Of a stretch of DNA of 64,000 bases, positions 26,556-36,527 are shown piece after piece; within the stretch, counting starts at the first letter, position 1; the number at the start of each line of letters is the position of its first letter. The DNA comes from Providencia rettgeri (GTDB lineage Bacteria > Pseudomonadota > Gammaproteobacteria > Enterobacterales > Enterobacteriaceae), in NCBI GenBank assembly GCA_900455085.1, contig UGTZ01000001.1:3254501-3318500 (forward strand). The letters are read 5' to 3'. The position numbers were made by a program, and so were the translations under genes. The notes beneath the pieces were generated by a model, which was given only the letters and a program-made list of their open reading frames with translations, had not been told where the DNA came from and did not search any database.

Positions 26556-29142
26556 TTAATTAATCAACCAAGACACAGGCGTACAAGGAGCTGCTTTATC
26601 TGTATTTATGCATGGAGACTCCGATAAAGTAACTTGGTGTATCTGTGTATTCGACTTAGGCTCTGAATAAGTTTTGGTTTCACTACTTGGGTTCCACCCT
26701 CGTAAAATAAGTGATTCTTGGTTCTGTGCTTTTTTTCAAAGTGCTGAAATGCAGCTCGCTATCCCACGTCAGTAAACTATAAATATCAGGAAAAACAATA
26801 TAATGAGGATTAGTTTTAAATTGAGACCAACCAGAGTCTAGGTAACCAAACGCAGGTAAACGCCAATGCTCAATATCACGCCAAAGTTGGGCACTTTGAC
26901 CATTGTCTATCGGCAGTATGGCAAAATGGAAATGATGGAGCCCCTGAATTTGTGACTCTGGTGATGGAAGAACCATACCCGATGCACGTCCCGGCCGCCA
27001 AGTAAGATTGGCTTGGCCTAACCAACCCACACAACGCAGTAGGGTTACGCGAATAATATCGGTTTGGTTTGCTGGTATCTCATACTCTCTGAGCCCTTTA
27101 GTAACAACACACATACCTTTTTTATCATCATATTGCATTACCAAACTTTGCATTGGATAGAGTGCCGTTGGTGCTTCCGTCCAGTTTTCGTCTCGCCATA
27201 TTTTCATGGCAGCTGGCTGATTTTCTCGTTGGATCAAACCAAAAGGTTGGTCTGCGAAATGAAACACCTGTTGAACTACCGTAGGGATCTCTACCTGGAT
27301 TCGATGGTCTTCGACTGTATTATTGATCGTGATTTCGACATCTAACCATGCCTTATCATGAGGCAAAGAAAGTTTCATGATGGCAGTTAAATGCGCATTA
27401 GCTTGCTTTTCTTGGCGGGCCATCGCATTTTGAGGAACGGGTATCAGCCAATTAAGCATAAGCGAATCCATTAAAGGCGCCCTGATACAATCAAATTGCT
27501 CTAAATGGCCATCACTACTGATTAACCAATCATTTTCAGGTGGCGAATAGTTATAATTATCCCCTGCGTCCCCACCATCAATTAACCGAAGAATGTTCGG
27601 ATAATGCTGTTGACTGCGTTTATCGGTTAGCGTCAACTGCCCTTGATGTATTTCGAGCTTCAACCATTCATTTTCTAATATATTCTCAGCCTGAATATAG
27701 GTAGGAGTGTCAAAGCCCGCATTTTCACCTTCAAGTAAATAAAAAGTCCGATAACCACAGGAAGGCAGGTCTTTCGCTTCAAGTAATATTTCACACTTCC
27801 GATACCATGTCGTTGTCGTACTATTTGCCAGTTCCTGTACGATCAATGACATATCTTGTTTTTCTTCGCGAATAAGTTGCCAGCGGCAAGGTCTTCCTGC
27901 ATCGTCCTTAATACAAAATTGTTTTTCAGGTGTATAAAGTGTAATGCGAACCTGCGCATCTCTTTTATGTGGCAATGAATTGAAGATAATCACTTTTTTA
28001 CCTTCTTGTGTCGCCTCTATCCCACGAGCAAGCATTTTCATATTCAGATCAAACAGTTGATTCGCACTTTCTAAGCCGTCTTTTAAGCGCGCTTTTACCA
28101 TGCTATTAACACGGTCAGAGTTACACCCACCAATACTGTCGTGGGCGTGCGACTGCATCGCTTTGCGCCAAATATTATCAATCGCGGTTTGTGGATAAGG
28201 CAAACCAAGCCGCCAATTAATCGCTAAAAGTGGCTCGAGTTGTTGGCTAACAAATTGCTCTAACTGCGCATTTAATAATTTGATATCCACCCGTGTGGAA
28301 AAAATACCGCGGTGGACACGCATATATTTCGAGCTCAGTAATTCACCTTCGAATTCAGGTAATCCCGAACTATTAGCTTGAAGCGCATCAAAAAATGCAC
28401 TAAAGCTACTTTTGACAAAATAATAGTCATTTTGTACTTTATTTAGCTGCTCAAGCATTCTAGGAACGGCATACTCAAATGGCGACTGGTCATTACCATT
28501 AGGTAACAATATCTGGTCCGAATGAGCAAACCGAGCCTGTTTTTCTAGGATTGCAGGCAAAACAGCTGACGCTTTTTCTGGGTTATCAGGCAGCCATTTC
28601 GCACAACCATACCCCCAAGGTAATACCGCCGTAGTGACTCGATGGCCTGACTGCGATTTCCAAATAAATTCACTACTGGCAACATCATGTTCACACCAGC
28701 CGCGCCATACCACCGCATGGTTAATGCCAAACTCTTGTAAAAACATTGGAAGTTGCGAACTTTGTCCAAATGAATCAGGCACATAACCTATTGGCATATA
28801 ATTTTCCCATTGATCACAATCGGCTTTGCCCAATAATAAATTACGCGTAATGGATTCAGCTCCCACCACTAAAAAATCCGTTTGTGTATACCAAGGCCCA
28901 ATAAGAATTCGACCTTGTTTAATTAATTTCTGTAAACAATCACGCCTTTCTGGTGCAACCTGTAAATAATCTTCCAACACTACAGTCTGTCCATCTAAGA
29001 CAAATGGGCCAAGAGAAGGGTCTTCTTCTAAATGTTTTATTAAATCATTCATGAAATAATAAAGAACAATTTTTGAATCATTCTCAGTGAAATACCATTC
29101 ACGATCCCAGTGCGTATGTTGAATTAAATGTACCGTTTTCAT
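26556..29142 (-). pseudogene. GH38 alpha-mannosidase (MngB-like), interrupted by a frameshift near its C terminus
   Basis: MngB of E. coli splits phosphorylated mannosylglycerate after PTS uptake. This protein shares its layout: HTHWDREWYF (His11, Asp13 as metal ligands), VLDGQTVVLEDYL, IGPWYTQTD, GYVPDSFGQS (Asp123, likely nucleophile) and SHAHDSIGGCNSD (His334). The uninterrupted frame is 819 codons (stop at 26683). At a T7 run (26730-26736, A7 on the coding strand) removal of one base lets the frame run on through ESLILRGWN, a typical GH38 end, to a stop at 26556. The repaired length is 861 residues, near MngB (877). The stop then lies 12 bases before the PTS fusion gene. Probably a sequencing error. 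No signal peptide, so it acts in the cytoplasm. Confidence 0.88.
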
Positions 29143-29232
29143 TTTATGACCTTAAAATATTTTTAGCAGAACAAACCCGCACGTTATTCACGCTAATTAA
29201 CACAGCATAAGATTATTAAGATAAAGTTCTAA

Positions 29233-30351
29233 TTAACGTCCGACTTTAAATTTAGGAATCGCCGTTTCTATTTTTTTAGTTTCTATCGTTTTATTTCCAC
29301 GAAATATTAATAAAGAACCAACAGTGATAATTCCAGATCCTACAGCAACCGATAATATATATATCGGCCATTTATCTACGGCCAACCAGCCATAAAACCC
29401 TGAAATAGGCGCATGGTTTATCGCACCTAAACCAACTGCCATCGCCGCACCTGTTGCTGCACCAACTATATTAATAATAATAATTTTTGGATTTGCCAAC
29501 GCAAATGGAATTGCACCCTCTGAAACACCAATTAACCCCATTAATGTCGACGCTTTGCCAGCCTCTCGTAATGACTCAGGAAAACGTTTTGCCCAAATTA
29601 ACGTTGCTAAGCCAATGCCAATTGGGGGAATAATAATAGCCACTTGAGCCGCAGTATTTGGCTCATAAATTTCCGATGCTAATAATGCCATTGCAGTAGT
29701 TACAGCCGCTTTATTAACTGGCCCCCCAAGGTCAAATCCAACCATGGCACCAATAACGGCAGCAAGAATAATTTTGTTAGACCCCGACATTGATAAAAGC
29801 CATTGTTCCATACCATGATTAAGTGCCGCTAAAGGTGCACCAATCACAAATGCCATAATAATACAGGTGAGTAATGTACCCCCGACTGGTAAAATAAAAA
29901 TAGGTCCTGCTGATGCAAGTGATTTGGGTAATTTCGTATATTTCGCTAATAAACGAACAATGTAACCCGCAATAAATCCTGCCGCTAATGCACCTAAAAA
30001 CCCCGTCCCTAAATTGCTAGCCAATAGGCCGCCAACCATGCCTGGCGCTAGTCCGGGTTTATTCGCAATCGCAAAACTGATATAACCCGCAACAATGGGT
30101 AACATGAGTGATAACGCTAACCCACCAAAACCATCAAATTTATGAAGCATTTGCACCACAAAATTTGTCGCATCCTGATGGCTTGCATCCCAAATATTAT
30201 CAATGCCATATAAAGATGCACCAATACGCGCTATCCCCATAATTACCGCACCAGCAATAACAAATGGCAGCATCCATGACACACCAGTCATAATGGCATT
30301 TTTAATTTCCGTACCAATACCTAATTTAGACGCACCATTAAACTGCCCCAT
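29233..30351 (-). CDS. Fructose-family PTS permease subunit EIIC
   Basis: EIIC forms the membrane channel that moves the sugar during its phosphorylation. The 372-residue protein has about eight to ten hydrophobic segments and typical fructose-family blocks such as AIMTGVSWMLPFVIAGA, GFDLGGPVNKAA and MGLIGVSEGAIPFA, the last bearing the conserved Glu of the sugar site. It overlaps the EIIB frame by 14 bases. Unlike E. coli MngA or FruA, EIIA, EIIB and EIIC are separate proteins here. The neighbouring GH38 enzyme suggests a mannosyl substrate. Confidence 0.93.
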   Translation of the reverse strand: MGQFNGASKLGIGTEIKNAIMTGVSWMLPFVIAGAVIMGIARIGASLYGIDNIWDASHQDATNFVVQMLHKFDGFGGLALSLMLPIVAGYISFAIANKPGLAPGMVGGLLASNLGTGFLGALAAGFIAGYIVRLLAKYTKLPKSLASAGPIFILPVGGTLLTCIIMAFVIGAPLAALNHGMEQWLLSMSGSNKIILAAVIGAMVGFDLGGPVNKAAVTTAMALLASEIYEPNTAAQVAIIIPPIGIGLATLIWAKRFPESLREAGKASTLMGLIGVSEGAIPFALANPKIIIINIVGAATGAAMAVGLGAINHAPISGFYGWLAVDKWPIYILSVAVGSGIITVGSLLIFRGNKTIETKKIETAIPKFKVGR

Positions 30352-30658
30352 TCTTCATTTCCTCCTCGATGGCATCAATAATTGCATCGCCATACTTAAT
30401 TGGATCAGCAACGCTACATTCAAGCTTAATCATTCCATCAAATCGTTCCTTATTAATAACGGCGACATCAGCAGCCAAAATGACTGCATCTGCTCTTGCT
30501 AAGTCGTCACTGGTAATTTCATTTTCAATTCCCATACTCCCTTGGGTCTCAACTTTGATTTCATGACCGCGTTTTTTCCCTACGATATCCAATGCTTCCG
30601 CTGCCATGTAAGTATGAGCAACACCAGTAGGACAAGCAGCGACACAGATAATAAACAT
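30338..30658 (-). CDS. Fructose-family PTS subunit EIIB
   Basis: EIIB passes phosphate from EIIA to the sugar. The 106-residue protein begins MFIICVAACPTGVAHTYMAA with the phospho-acceptor Cys9 in CPTGVAHT, and has the VETQGSMG block typical of EIIB(Fru). The ATG at 30658 has an AAGGAG ribosome site. It is the first gene of the minus-strand PTS/mannosidase row; a strong terminator lies only 32 bases before its start. Confidence 0.94.
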   Translation of the reverse strand: MFIICVAACPTGVAHTYMAAEALDIVGKKRGHEIKVETQGSMGIENEITSDDLARADAVILAADVAVINKERFDGMIKLECSVADPIKYGDAIIDAIEEEMKNGAV

Positions 30659-30680
30659 AACAACTCCTTAAAAATTTAAT

Positions 30681-31127
30681 TCAGGTAATAAAAAAAGCAC
30701 AATGGCGAAAACGCGCATTGTGCTTTTGAAAGACAATTAAAGTTAAATTAGCTATATTTCCAGGCGCACCACTAGAATGACGGCAAGTCATCATGTGACG
30801 TAAACTAGAAACAAGGAACAAAAATAGCAATTCGTAACGCTTACGAATATTCAGTGATATTAATGGCTTTACGTAATACTTTCTTTCTACTTTAACCGCA
30901 CCGCTAGCAAATAATTCGGTATAAAGCGTCTGTGCACTCAGCCATAATTGCGACCAATTAACTGAAAAATCATTTTCTAATTGGTTAGGGTATTCGGATT
31001 CGTCTTTTTCTAAAGAGGTAACGGGAACAAACCAGCAAATTTTGCTCAATAAAGCCTTCATTTTGCTATCAAGTGACAGCAAAAATAAAATGCAGGTCTT
31101 AAAAAATGAAGCAAAATGTAAAGACAT
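30681..31127 (-). CDS. Hypothetical ORF in the leader of the PTS operon
   Basis: A 148-codon frame begins at an ATG with a good ribosome site (AGGGGAAA) and I recognise no family. The first 35 residues are hydrophobic (FASFFKTCILFLLSL) and the middle part (SEYPNQLENDFSVNWSQLW) is polar. The frame runs through the terminator hairpin and stops in its T-run. That is unusual for a real gene and suggests either that the true end is earlier and a frameshift hides it, or that the frame is spurious. In another frame a stop follows SHDDLPSF just before the hairpin. Confidence 0.3.
   Translation of the reverse strand: MSLHFASFFKTCILFLLSLDSKMKALLSKICWFVPVTSLEKDESEYPNQLENDFSVNWSQLWLSAQTLYTELFASGAVKVERKYYVKPLISLNIRKRYELLFLFLVSSLRHMMTCRHSSGAPGNIANLTLIVFQKHNARFRHCAFFIT
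30690..30727 (-). terminator. Intrinsic terminator in the leader just upstream of EIIB
   Basis: A perfect 12-bp stem (AAAAGCACAATG / CATTGTGCTTTT) with an extra GCG/CGC inner pairing is followed on the minus strand by seven T residues. It ends 32 bases before the EIIB ATG and points in the direction of the operon. It either ends an upstream gene or acts as an attenuator for the PTS operon. Confidence 0.85.
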
Positions 31128-32054
31128 CGTGTTTCCCCTTTAGAAATTGGCATCATTCTAATCGTATAAAATAGAAAATTACTGTGATTCCACACTCATT
31201 TATTAAAATAAATATAAATTAAAACCGTCAAAACCTTATTAACGACCTTCGTTAATTAATAATAAATTGATTATTAATGACTTAGGTTAAATTATAAAAC
31301 TATTTTTATTTTAAAAATATATTTTAGTAAAAAAAAGTAAAAGAATAAAAAACTGGAATTCCACAATAATATAAATTATTAATCTGGCTTCTTTATATTA
31401 ATTCAAAAAAAGTATTTTTATGAATTTTTATATAGAATGCAATTCAACCGATTGGCTTAATTAAAAGGAATTTAATGAAATAAAAAATTTGAAAAACAAC
31501 AAATTTAAGATAAATTAGAATAATGACGCATTGATTAACCTTAACTCACTAAATTTATATTGCTCAATAAGTGAAGATAATGCAATTCATCAAAAGTTGA
31601 TAACATTTTCAATTTTATCAGCTCATTAGACCATTACAAACTCACGACTCTAAGCACGATGCTCAAACGAATCAGTGTATCTCAACCACTGAACAAAAAA
31701 CTTATGGTGAAAAACAAACTCGGTTTAAACAGCAATCGTCAGTAATTTGTAAAAAAAACAACCAACCGCCGGTTCTTTGCCTTAAAGTTATTAGGCACTT
31801 TGCTTGATATCCATCATAAGAATGTAAAAACCGTCATTTTATCGCTTGCTGTATCGATTCAATTCGAGTTAAATTTAGAGTATTCATAGGATCTACGAAC
31901 CTAGAAAACAAGTCATTACCCTCATGTAAAATTTGTTTTTCACATTGATAGGGAGAAAACGCAAGTTGCTACTGGCGTTCGAGTTGACTATCCCTATAAT
32001 GTAGGTCAGCAACAATTCATTTCTAATTAGAATGTACTGATAGGAGTTTTAGCT
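31128..32054. other. Gap of about 930 bases between the PTS operon and gpmA
   Basis: No gene is supported on either strand; stops are dense in all frames and the first 400 bases are extremely AT-rich. The left part should hold the promoter of the PTS operon. The right end has a TATAAT hexamer at 31995-32000, 55 bases before the gpmA ATG, a candidate -10 without a convincing -35. Confidence 0.5.
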
Positions 32055-32808
32055 ATGGCTGTAACTAAACTGGTTTTAGTAAGACACGGTGAAAGTGAGT
32101 GGAACAAAGAGAACCGCTTCACAGGTTGGACTGACGTAGAACTGTCTGATAAAGGCCGCGAAGAAGCAAAAATTGCGGGCCAACTGCTAAAAGACGAAGG
32201 TTTTGTTTTTGATTTTGCTTACACTTCCGTTCTGAAACGCGCTATCCATACTTTATGGAACATCCTTGATCAAGTTGAACAATCATGGTTACCAGTCGAA
32301 AAAAAGCTGGAAATTAAATGAACGTCATTACGGTGCTCTGCAAGGTTTAGACAAATCAGAAACCGCAGCAAAATACGGTGACGAACAAGTTAAATTATGG
32401 CGTCGTGGCTTTGCCATCACACCACCTGACCTGACTAAAGATGATGAACGCTTCCCTGGCCACGACCCTCGCTATGCGAAACTGTCAGAAAACGAATTAC
32501 CAGTCACTGAAAGCTTAGCAACAACAATTGAACGTGTTGTCCCTTATTGGGAAGAAGTGATCAAACCACGTGTCACCAGTGGTGAGAAAGTGATCATTGC
32601 CGCTCACGGTAACTCACTGCGTGCTTTAGTTAAACACTTAGACAACTTAAGTGAAGATGAAATTCTTGAATTAAATATCCCAACTGCGGTACCAATGGTT
32701 TATGAATTCGATGAAAACATGAAACCAATCAAACGTTACTACTTAGGTAACCAAGACGAAATTGCTGCTAAACAAGCTGCAGTTGCAAACCAAGGTAAAG
32801 CGAAGTAA
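32055..32808 (+). pseudogene. gpmA: 2,3-bisphosphoglycerate-dependent phosphoglycerate mutase, interrupted by a frameshift
   Basis: GpmA interconverts 3- and 2-phosphoglycerate in glycolysis. The first frame opens MAVTKLVLVRHGESEWNKEN with the phospho-His of LVRHGES and runs to LPVEKK, then stops. The second frame supplies SWKLNERHYGALQGL to the end, including IIAAHGNSLRALVKHL and the usual C terminus VANQGKAK. An A7 run at 32299-32305 has one base too many: with six A the codons read VEKSWKLNERHYG as in E. coli. The repaired product is 250 residues, the family length. Because the rest is perfectly conserved, a sequencing error is the likely cause. AGGAG lies before the ATG. Confidence 0.95.
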
Positions 32809-32830
32809 TTACTTACTTTATCTTGAATAC

Positions 32831-32862
32831 GAGGGCTAAGCCATTTGCTTAGCCCTTTTTTA
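32831..32862 (+). terminator. Intrinsic terminator after gpmA
   Basis: An 8-bp stem (GGGCTAAG / CTTAGCCC) with a 7-base loop is followed by TTTTTT, 25 bases after the gpmA stop. Confidence 0.92.
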
Positions 32863-32973
32863 TTATCTGAGATCCACTCTCTCTATAACAAAAAACGCAA
32901 ACTGTTAGTGTTAGAAAGAGGAATAAGCGACTATCATAGGGAAAACACATTGAAAGGTTGATAAAACGACAAA

Positions 32974-33714
32974 ATGAATAAATTTAATATTTACGTTTGG
33001 GTCGGGTTAGTACTTAGCGCCAGTATTTTAGGTTCACTGCTTTATATGATCCAAGGAGGAGAGTTAGTTGTTGATGGTTCGAATGGTGCAGCAAACGCTG
33101 AGCTAATGAAAACCTTAATGATTATTGCCTGTGTTAGTTTCCCAATACAGATCATCAGTATCATGGTAATGACATACAAACCAAGGCTCTCTATTGGTCT
33201 CACTATCATTAGTAGCCTTGCATTAATGCCAATTACCATTGTATTTGCTATGGGAATGATTTTTTCCGCAATCCGCTGGCGCTATCATCAATTGACTCCT
33301 TTTGATACGACTCTCAATATCAATTTTGACCAACAAGTCGCATTCAATAAACGTAATAACCGTATTTTAGTCGGCGCACTTGGTTTAATCAGTATCACTT
33401 TCATTATATTAAGCCAAAGTTTAGGGATGTTCCTGTTTGTTTTTACCATTTTTCTTGGTTACTTCGGCAAAAAAGCGGGAGATGGCGTTTATTTAGCCGT
33501 CAAAGATGCTCATTTATATATTCGCCCCAATATTTTTGCTCATTGTTACCGTATTCCCTTAAAAGATGTCACTTACGTGAAAGGTGAAAAAGGAAAAGTG
33601 TATTTCGATGTTCAGACCGACAATGAAGTATTGCAATTAACGGCAACGCCAGCGAATGCAACACCTGAAGAGAAAGCTAAGCTAATGGAGTTATTGAGTA
33701 AAATACAAAAATAG
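32974..33714 (+). CDS. Hypothetical inner membrane protein
   Basis: The 246-residue protein is not recognised. The first two thirds hold about four to five hydrophobic segments (around 8-28, 45-65, 75-100, 130-150, 150-165), including a closely spaced pair near 130-165. The last 80 residues are soluble and beta-rich (DAHLYIRPNIFAHCYRIPL, GKVYFDVQTDNEVLQL), like a small PH-type or regulatory domain. Codon use looks like its neighbours and the frame is clean. It lies alone between gpmA and the orphan ORF at 33.8 kb. Confidence 0.7.
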   Translation: MNKFNIYVWVGLVLSASILGSLLYMIQGGELVVDGSNGAANAELMKTLMIIACVSFPIQIISIMVMTYKPRLSIGLTIISSLALMPITIVFAMGMIFSAIRWRYHQLTPFDTTLNINFDQQVAFNKRNNRILVGALGLISITFIILSQSLGMFLFVFTIFLGYFGKKAGDGVYLAVKDAHLYIRPNIFAHCYRIPLKDVTYVKGEKGKVYFDVQTDNEVLQLTATPANATPEEKAKLMELLSKIQK

Positions 33715-33779
33715 CTAGAGGATAATATTCTCTGCCAATAAATATATTGACAGAGAATTTTATTAATTAAATTTTACTA

Positions 33780-34701
33780 TTAGTTGTATATAGCTGGGTG
33801 AATAATCTGTGTATGGCTGAGTGAATTAATTTGATGATCATTACTCACCCCAAAACTCATATCTGCTGGAGCAAAACCTGCCATAACAGAAACAAAGTTT
33901 TGAGTTCCAGCTTCTTGTTTTCTAATCGCCTCGTTGTACGCTCTCATCGTTGATTTAGTATGAGTTATACGAGACTCGAAAAAATCTCGGTTACTTATAG
34001 TATCGTTATATTTGGCTTCTATTTCTCTTACTTCCGTTAGAGATCCCTGAAGACACTTATCAAATATTTGTTTCTGATAACTTTTTGCCTTTGAATCATA
34101 CAAATCAAACAATTTCTGATTACTGTTTAGTTCGCCAATATAATCCGAATAAAAAGCTTCTTTATCCGCAAGAAATTCCTTAATATTATTAACTAAAAAA
34201 TGTACCTTATTACTTTCATACCTAGAGTTTTTAGCTAGTTCTGAAAATTCATTGCCAATTGACTTCAATTCATGAAATAGTTTATCATTCATTCCATCAG
34301 TATCAATAACATCGAATACATACTTTAAATAAGGCTCTTCTTTAACTAATTTACTTCCATGTTCACTTAATTCTTTAAGTAATGACTCTCTTTCATCAAG
34401 ACTCTCAGAATTAATATATTTGATAATCATTTTATTGAAATCACTCATACTACTTATCTGCTTTAGTGTTCCATTAGCATAATTATTAACTTCTAGAATG
34501 TAATCTTGAATTTGCTGTAGTTGTTTTTCGCTAATCTCCCCCCCTATCTTTTATATCAGAAAAAATTTTAATGTATTTTTCTGTACTGTTACTCATTATA
34601 TGATAATTTTTCTCTCCAGAATCAATATACATACCTAAATCATGTGAATTTATTCTCATATATATATTACGATTCAATTCAATTTTGATATTTTTTTCCA
34701 T
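33780..34701 (-). pseudogene. Orphan alpha-helical protein, frame broken in a G7 tract
   Basis: Two frames on the minus strand join if one base is removed from a seven-G tract (C7 at 34538-34544 on the plus strand). The first part, from the ATG at 34701 (AAAGGAAAT upstream), begins MEKNIKIELNRNIYMRIN; the second ends SHTQIIHPAIYN. The joined product is about 306 residues, strongly charged and probably helical, with coiled-coil-like stretches and no signal peptide or membrane segment. I do not recognise it. It is AT-rich and sits between housekeeping genes. The G tract could be a phase-variation switch or a sequencing error. Confidence 0.6.
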
Positions 34702-34722
34702 TTTATTTCCTTTAATTTCCAC

Positions 34723-35065
34723 ATTTATTTAATCATAACTAAATTTAACAAAATAACTTTCACTAAATTACACTTAATAAATTGATAAAATTAACCATAG
34801 ATTCTAGAAAAGCACATTCGCTAGTAAAATTAAAAAATCATTCCATTAAATAAGCCTCTGAGAGCCAAATAAAACCTAACAACTAAGATAGTGAATAAAA
34901 AATATCACACTTCAATAATTAGGTTTAAAATCAATTTAACCCAACCTAATAAAATAAACAAATTTTTATTTAATATTTAAAAACACATGAATATTAAAAA
35001 TAAAAATAATATATTTTACATGTATTGAAAATAGAGAACTTAATACTTATAAGTATATTAATATT
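34723..35065. other. AT-rich gap between the orphan ORF and the aroG terminator
   Basis: About 340 bases of extremely AT-rich sequence with no gene on either strand. It must carry the promoter of the orphan minus-strand ORF. Confidence 0.5.
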
Positions 35066-35095
35066 AAAAAAGCCAATTCGATTATAGAATTGGCT
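35066..35095 (-). terminator. Intrinsic terminator after aroG
   Basis: A 9-bp stem (AGCCAATTC / GAATTGGCT) with a 7-base loop is followed on the minus strand by a run of T residues (TTTTTAATATT). It begins 23 bases past the aroG stop. Confidence 0.92.
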
Positions 35096-35117
35096 TTTTA
35101 TTTTAAAAAGAAGATAT

Positions 35118-36173
35118 TTATTTCGTACGACGTGAAATCACTGCATCAGATAATTGACGTAAAACTTTTTCAGTATCATCCCAACCAATACATGCATCAG
35201 TGACACTTTTACCATAAACTAATGGCTCGCCCGATTCTAAGTTTTGGTTACCTTCAACAAGATTACTTTCAATCATAATCCCTGTAATTGAACGGTCACC
35301 TTGGCTGACTTGCTTGCAAACATCCGTTGCGACTTCCATTTGTTTTTCGAATTTCTTAGAGCTATTTGCATGGCTAAAGTCAATCATGATACTCGGTACA
35401 AGCCCTGCTTTTTCCAGCCCTTCACGTACTTCTTGTACATGTTTAGCACTGTAATTCGGCTCTTTACCACCACGCAAAATAATATGGCAGTCTGGGTTAC
35501 CGCTCGTATTTACTATCGCAGAGTGGCCCCACTTGGTCACTGATAAGAAACAGTGGGCAGAACGCGCAGAGTTAATGGCATCAATTGCTACTTTAATCGT
35601 ACCATCTGTACCGTTTTTAAAGCCAACAGGACAAGATAAACCTGACGCTAACTCACGGTGAATTTGTGATTCCGTCGTACGAGCACCGATGGCTCCCCAA
35701 CTCATCAAATCTGCAACATATTGCGGGCTAATAACATCTAAGAATTCACCTGCAGTCGGTAAACCTTGATTATTAATTGTTAACAGCAATTCACGTGCAA
35801 TACGCAAACCTTCGTTAATATCAAAGCTACAATCCATTTTAGGATCATTAATTAGCCCTTTCCAGCCCACTGTCGTGCGTGGTTTTTCAAAATACACACG
35901 CATTACGATTTCCAATGAACCCTTTAATTCCTCACGTAATTTACCTAAGCGCTCTGCGTACTCTAAAGCCGCTTTAGTGTCATGAATTGAGCAAGGGCCA
36001 ATGACGACCACTAAACGGTCATCTTTACCGGCTAAAATATTGTGGATTGCCAGGCGTGCTTCATGAACGGTAAACGCAGCTTTATCGGTTGCTGGAAATT
36101 TTTCAAGCAGAGCAATTGGTGGTAATAATTCTTTTATTTGTTTTATTCTGACATCATCGTTCTGATAATTCAT
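35118..36173 (-). CDS. aroG: 3-deoxy-7-phosphoheptulonate synthase, Phe-sensitive type
   Basis: AroG makes DAHP from PEP and erythrose 4-phosphate, the entry step of aromatic amino acid synthesis. The 351-residue protein starts MNYQNDDVRIKQIKELLPP, the AroG N terminus, and contains VVIGPCSIHD, MRVYFEKPRTTVGWKGL, GARTTESQ and IMIDFSHANSSK with the metal and PEP ligands. Sequence is closer to Phe-inhibited AroG than to AroF or AroH. It lies in the gpmA-aroG-pnuC-nadA order of E. coli, without zitB. Confidence 0.97.
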   Translation of the reverse strand: MNYQNDDVRIKQIKELLPPIALLEKFPATDKAAFTVHEARLAIHNILAGKDDRLVVVIGPCSIHDTKAALEYAERLGKLREELKGSLEIVMRVYFEKPRTTVGWKGLINDPKMDCSFDINEGLRIARELLLTINNQGLPTAGEFLDVISPQYVADLMSWGAIGARTTESQIHRELASGLSCPVGFKNGTDGTIKVAIDAINSARSAHCFLSVTKWGHSAIVNTSGNPDCHIILRGGKEPNYSAKHVQEVREGLEKAGLVPSIMIDFSHANSSKKFEKQMEVATDVCKQVSQGDRSITGIMIESNLVEGNQNLESGEPLVYGKSVTDACIGWDDTEKVLRQLSDAVISRRTK

Positions 36174-36527
36174 ACCCGTATATCCAATGTTTATTATTTT
36201 TTACTGTAGTTGATTTACATGCCAAATTTATCCACGCTGGTTTCGCTCAAACAAGGCGCAGAGTAGACAGCTGGATTCCTTCGCTGCCCCCGAGAGGATA
36301 AAAGATAATTAGCATCGAAATTTTAATCTAACTGTTCAACAGACATCTGTAAACAGGCAAACGCTCGATAAAACTAAGGATTTATTAGTAACCAATTATA
36401 AAATGAGGTGATATGTTGAAATTTAGCACAATAAGTAGGCAAAAAAAGCATTTTACAGAGCAAATAATAACTAAAATAGCTAAACGACGATAATGTCACT
36501 TTAGCTACTTTAGGTGATTTTTTCTAT
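36174..36527. other. aroG upstream region
   Basis: This 354-base gap separates pnuC from aroG (same strand) and should hold the aroG promoter. I looked for a TyrR box (TGTAAA-N6-TTTACA) and found only TGTA..TTACA at 36203-36217 with wrong spacing. An 8-bp inverted repeat TAGCTAAA/TTTAGCTA at 36477-36507 near the pnuC end may be a weak terminator. Confidence 0.4.

Noticed and set aside
26683..29142. GH38 gene ending at 26683 as a complete protein
   Set aside because: The frame past the T7 run encodes a conserved GH38 C terminus, so the shorter end is probably an artefact.
31176..31191. Possible CRP site (TGTGATTCCACACTCA) upstream of the PTS operon
   Set aside because: Only the left half fits TGTGA; the right half does not match TCACA.
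36203..36217. Possible TyrR box upstream of aroG
   Set aside because: TGTA and TTACA are 15 bases overall, three too short for the TyrR layout.
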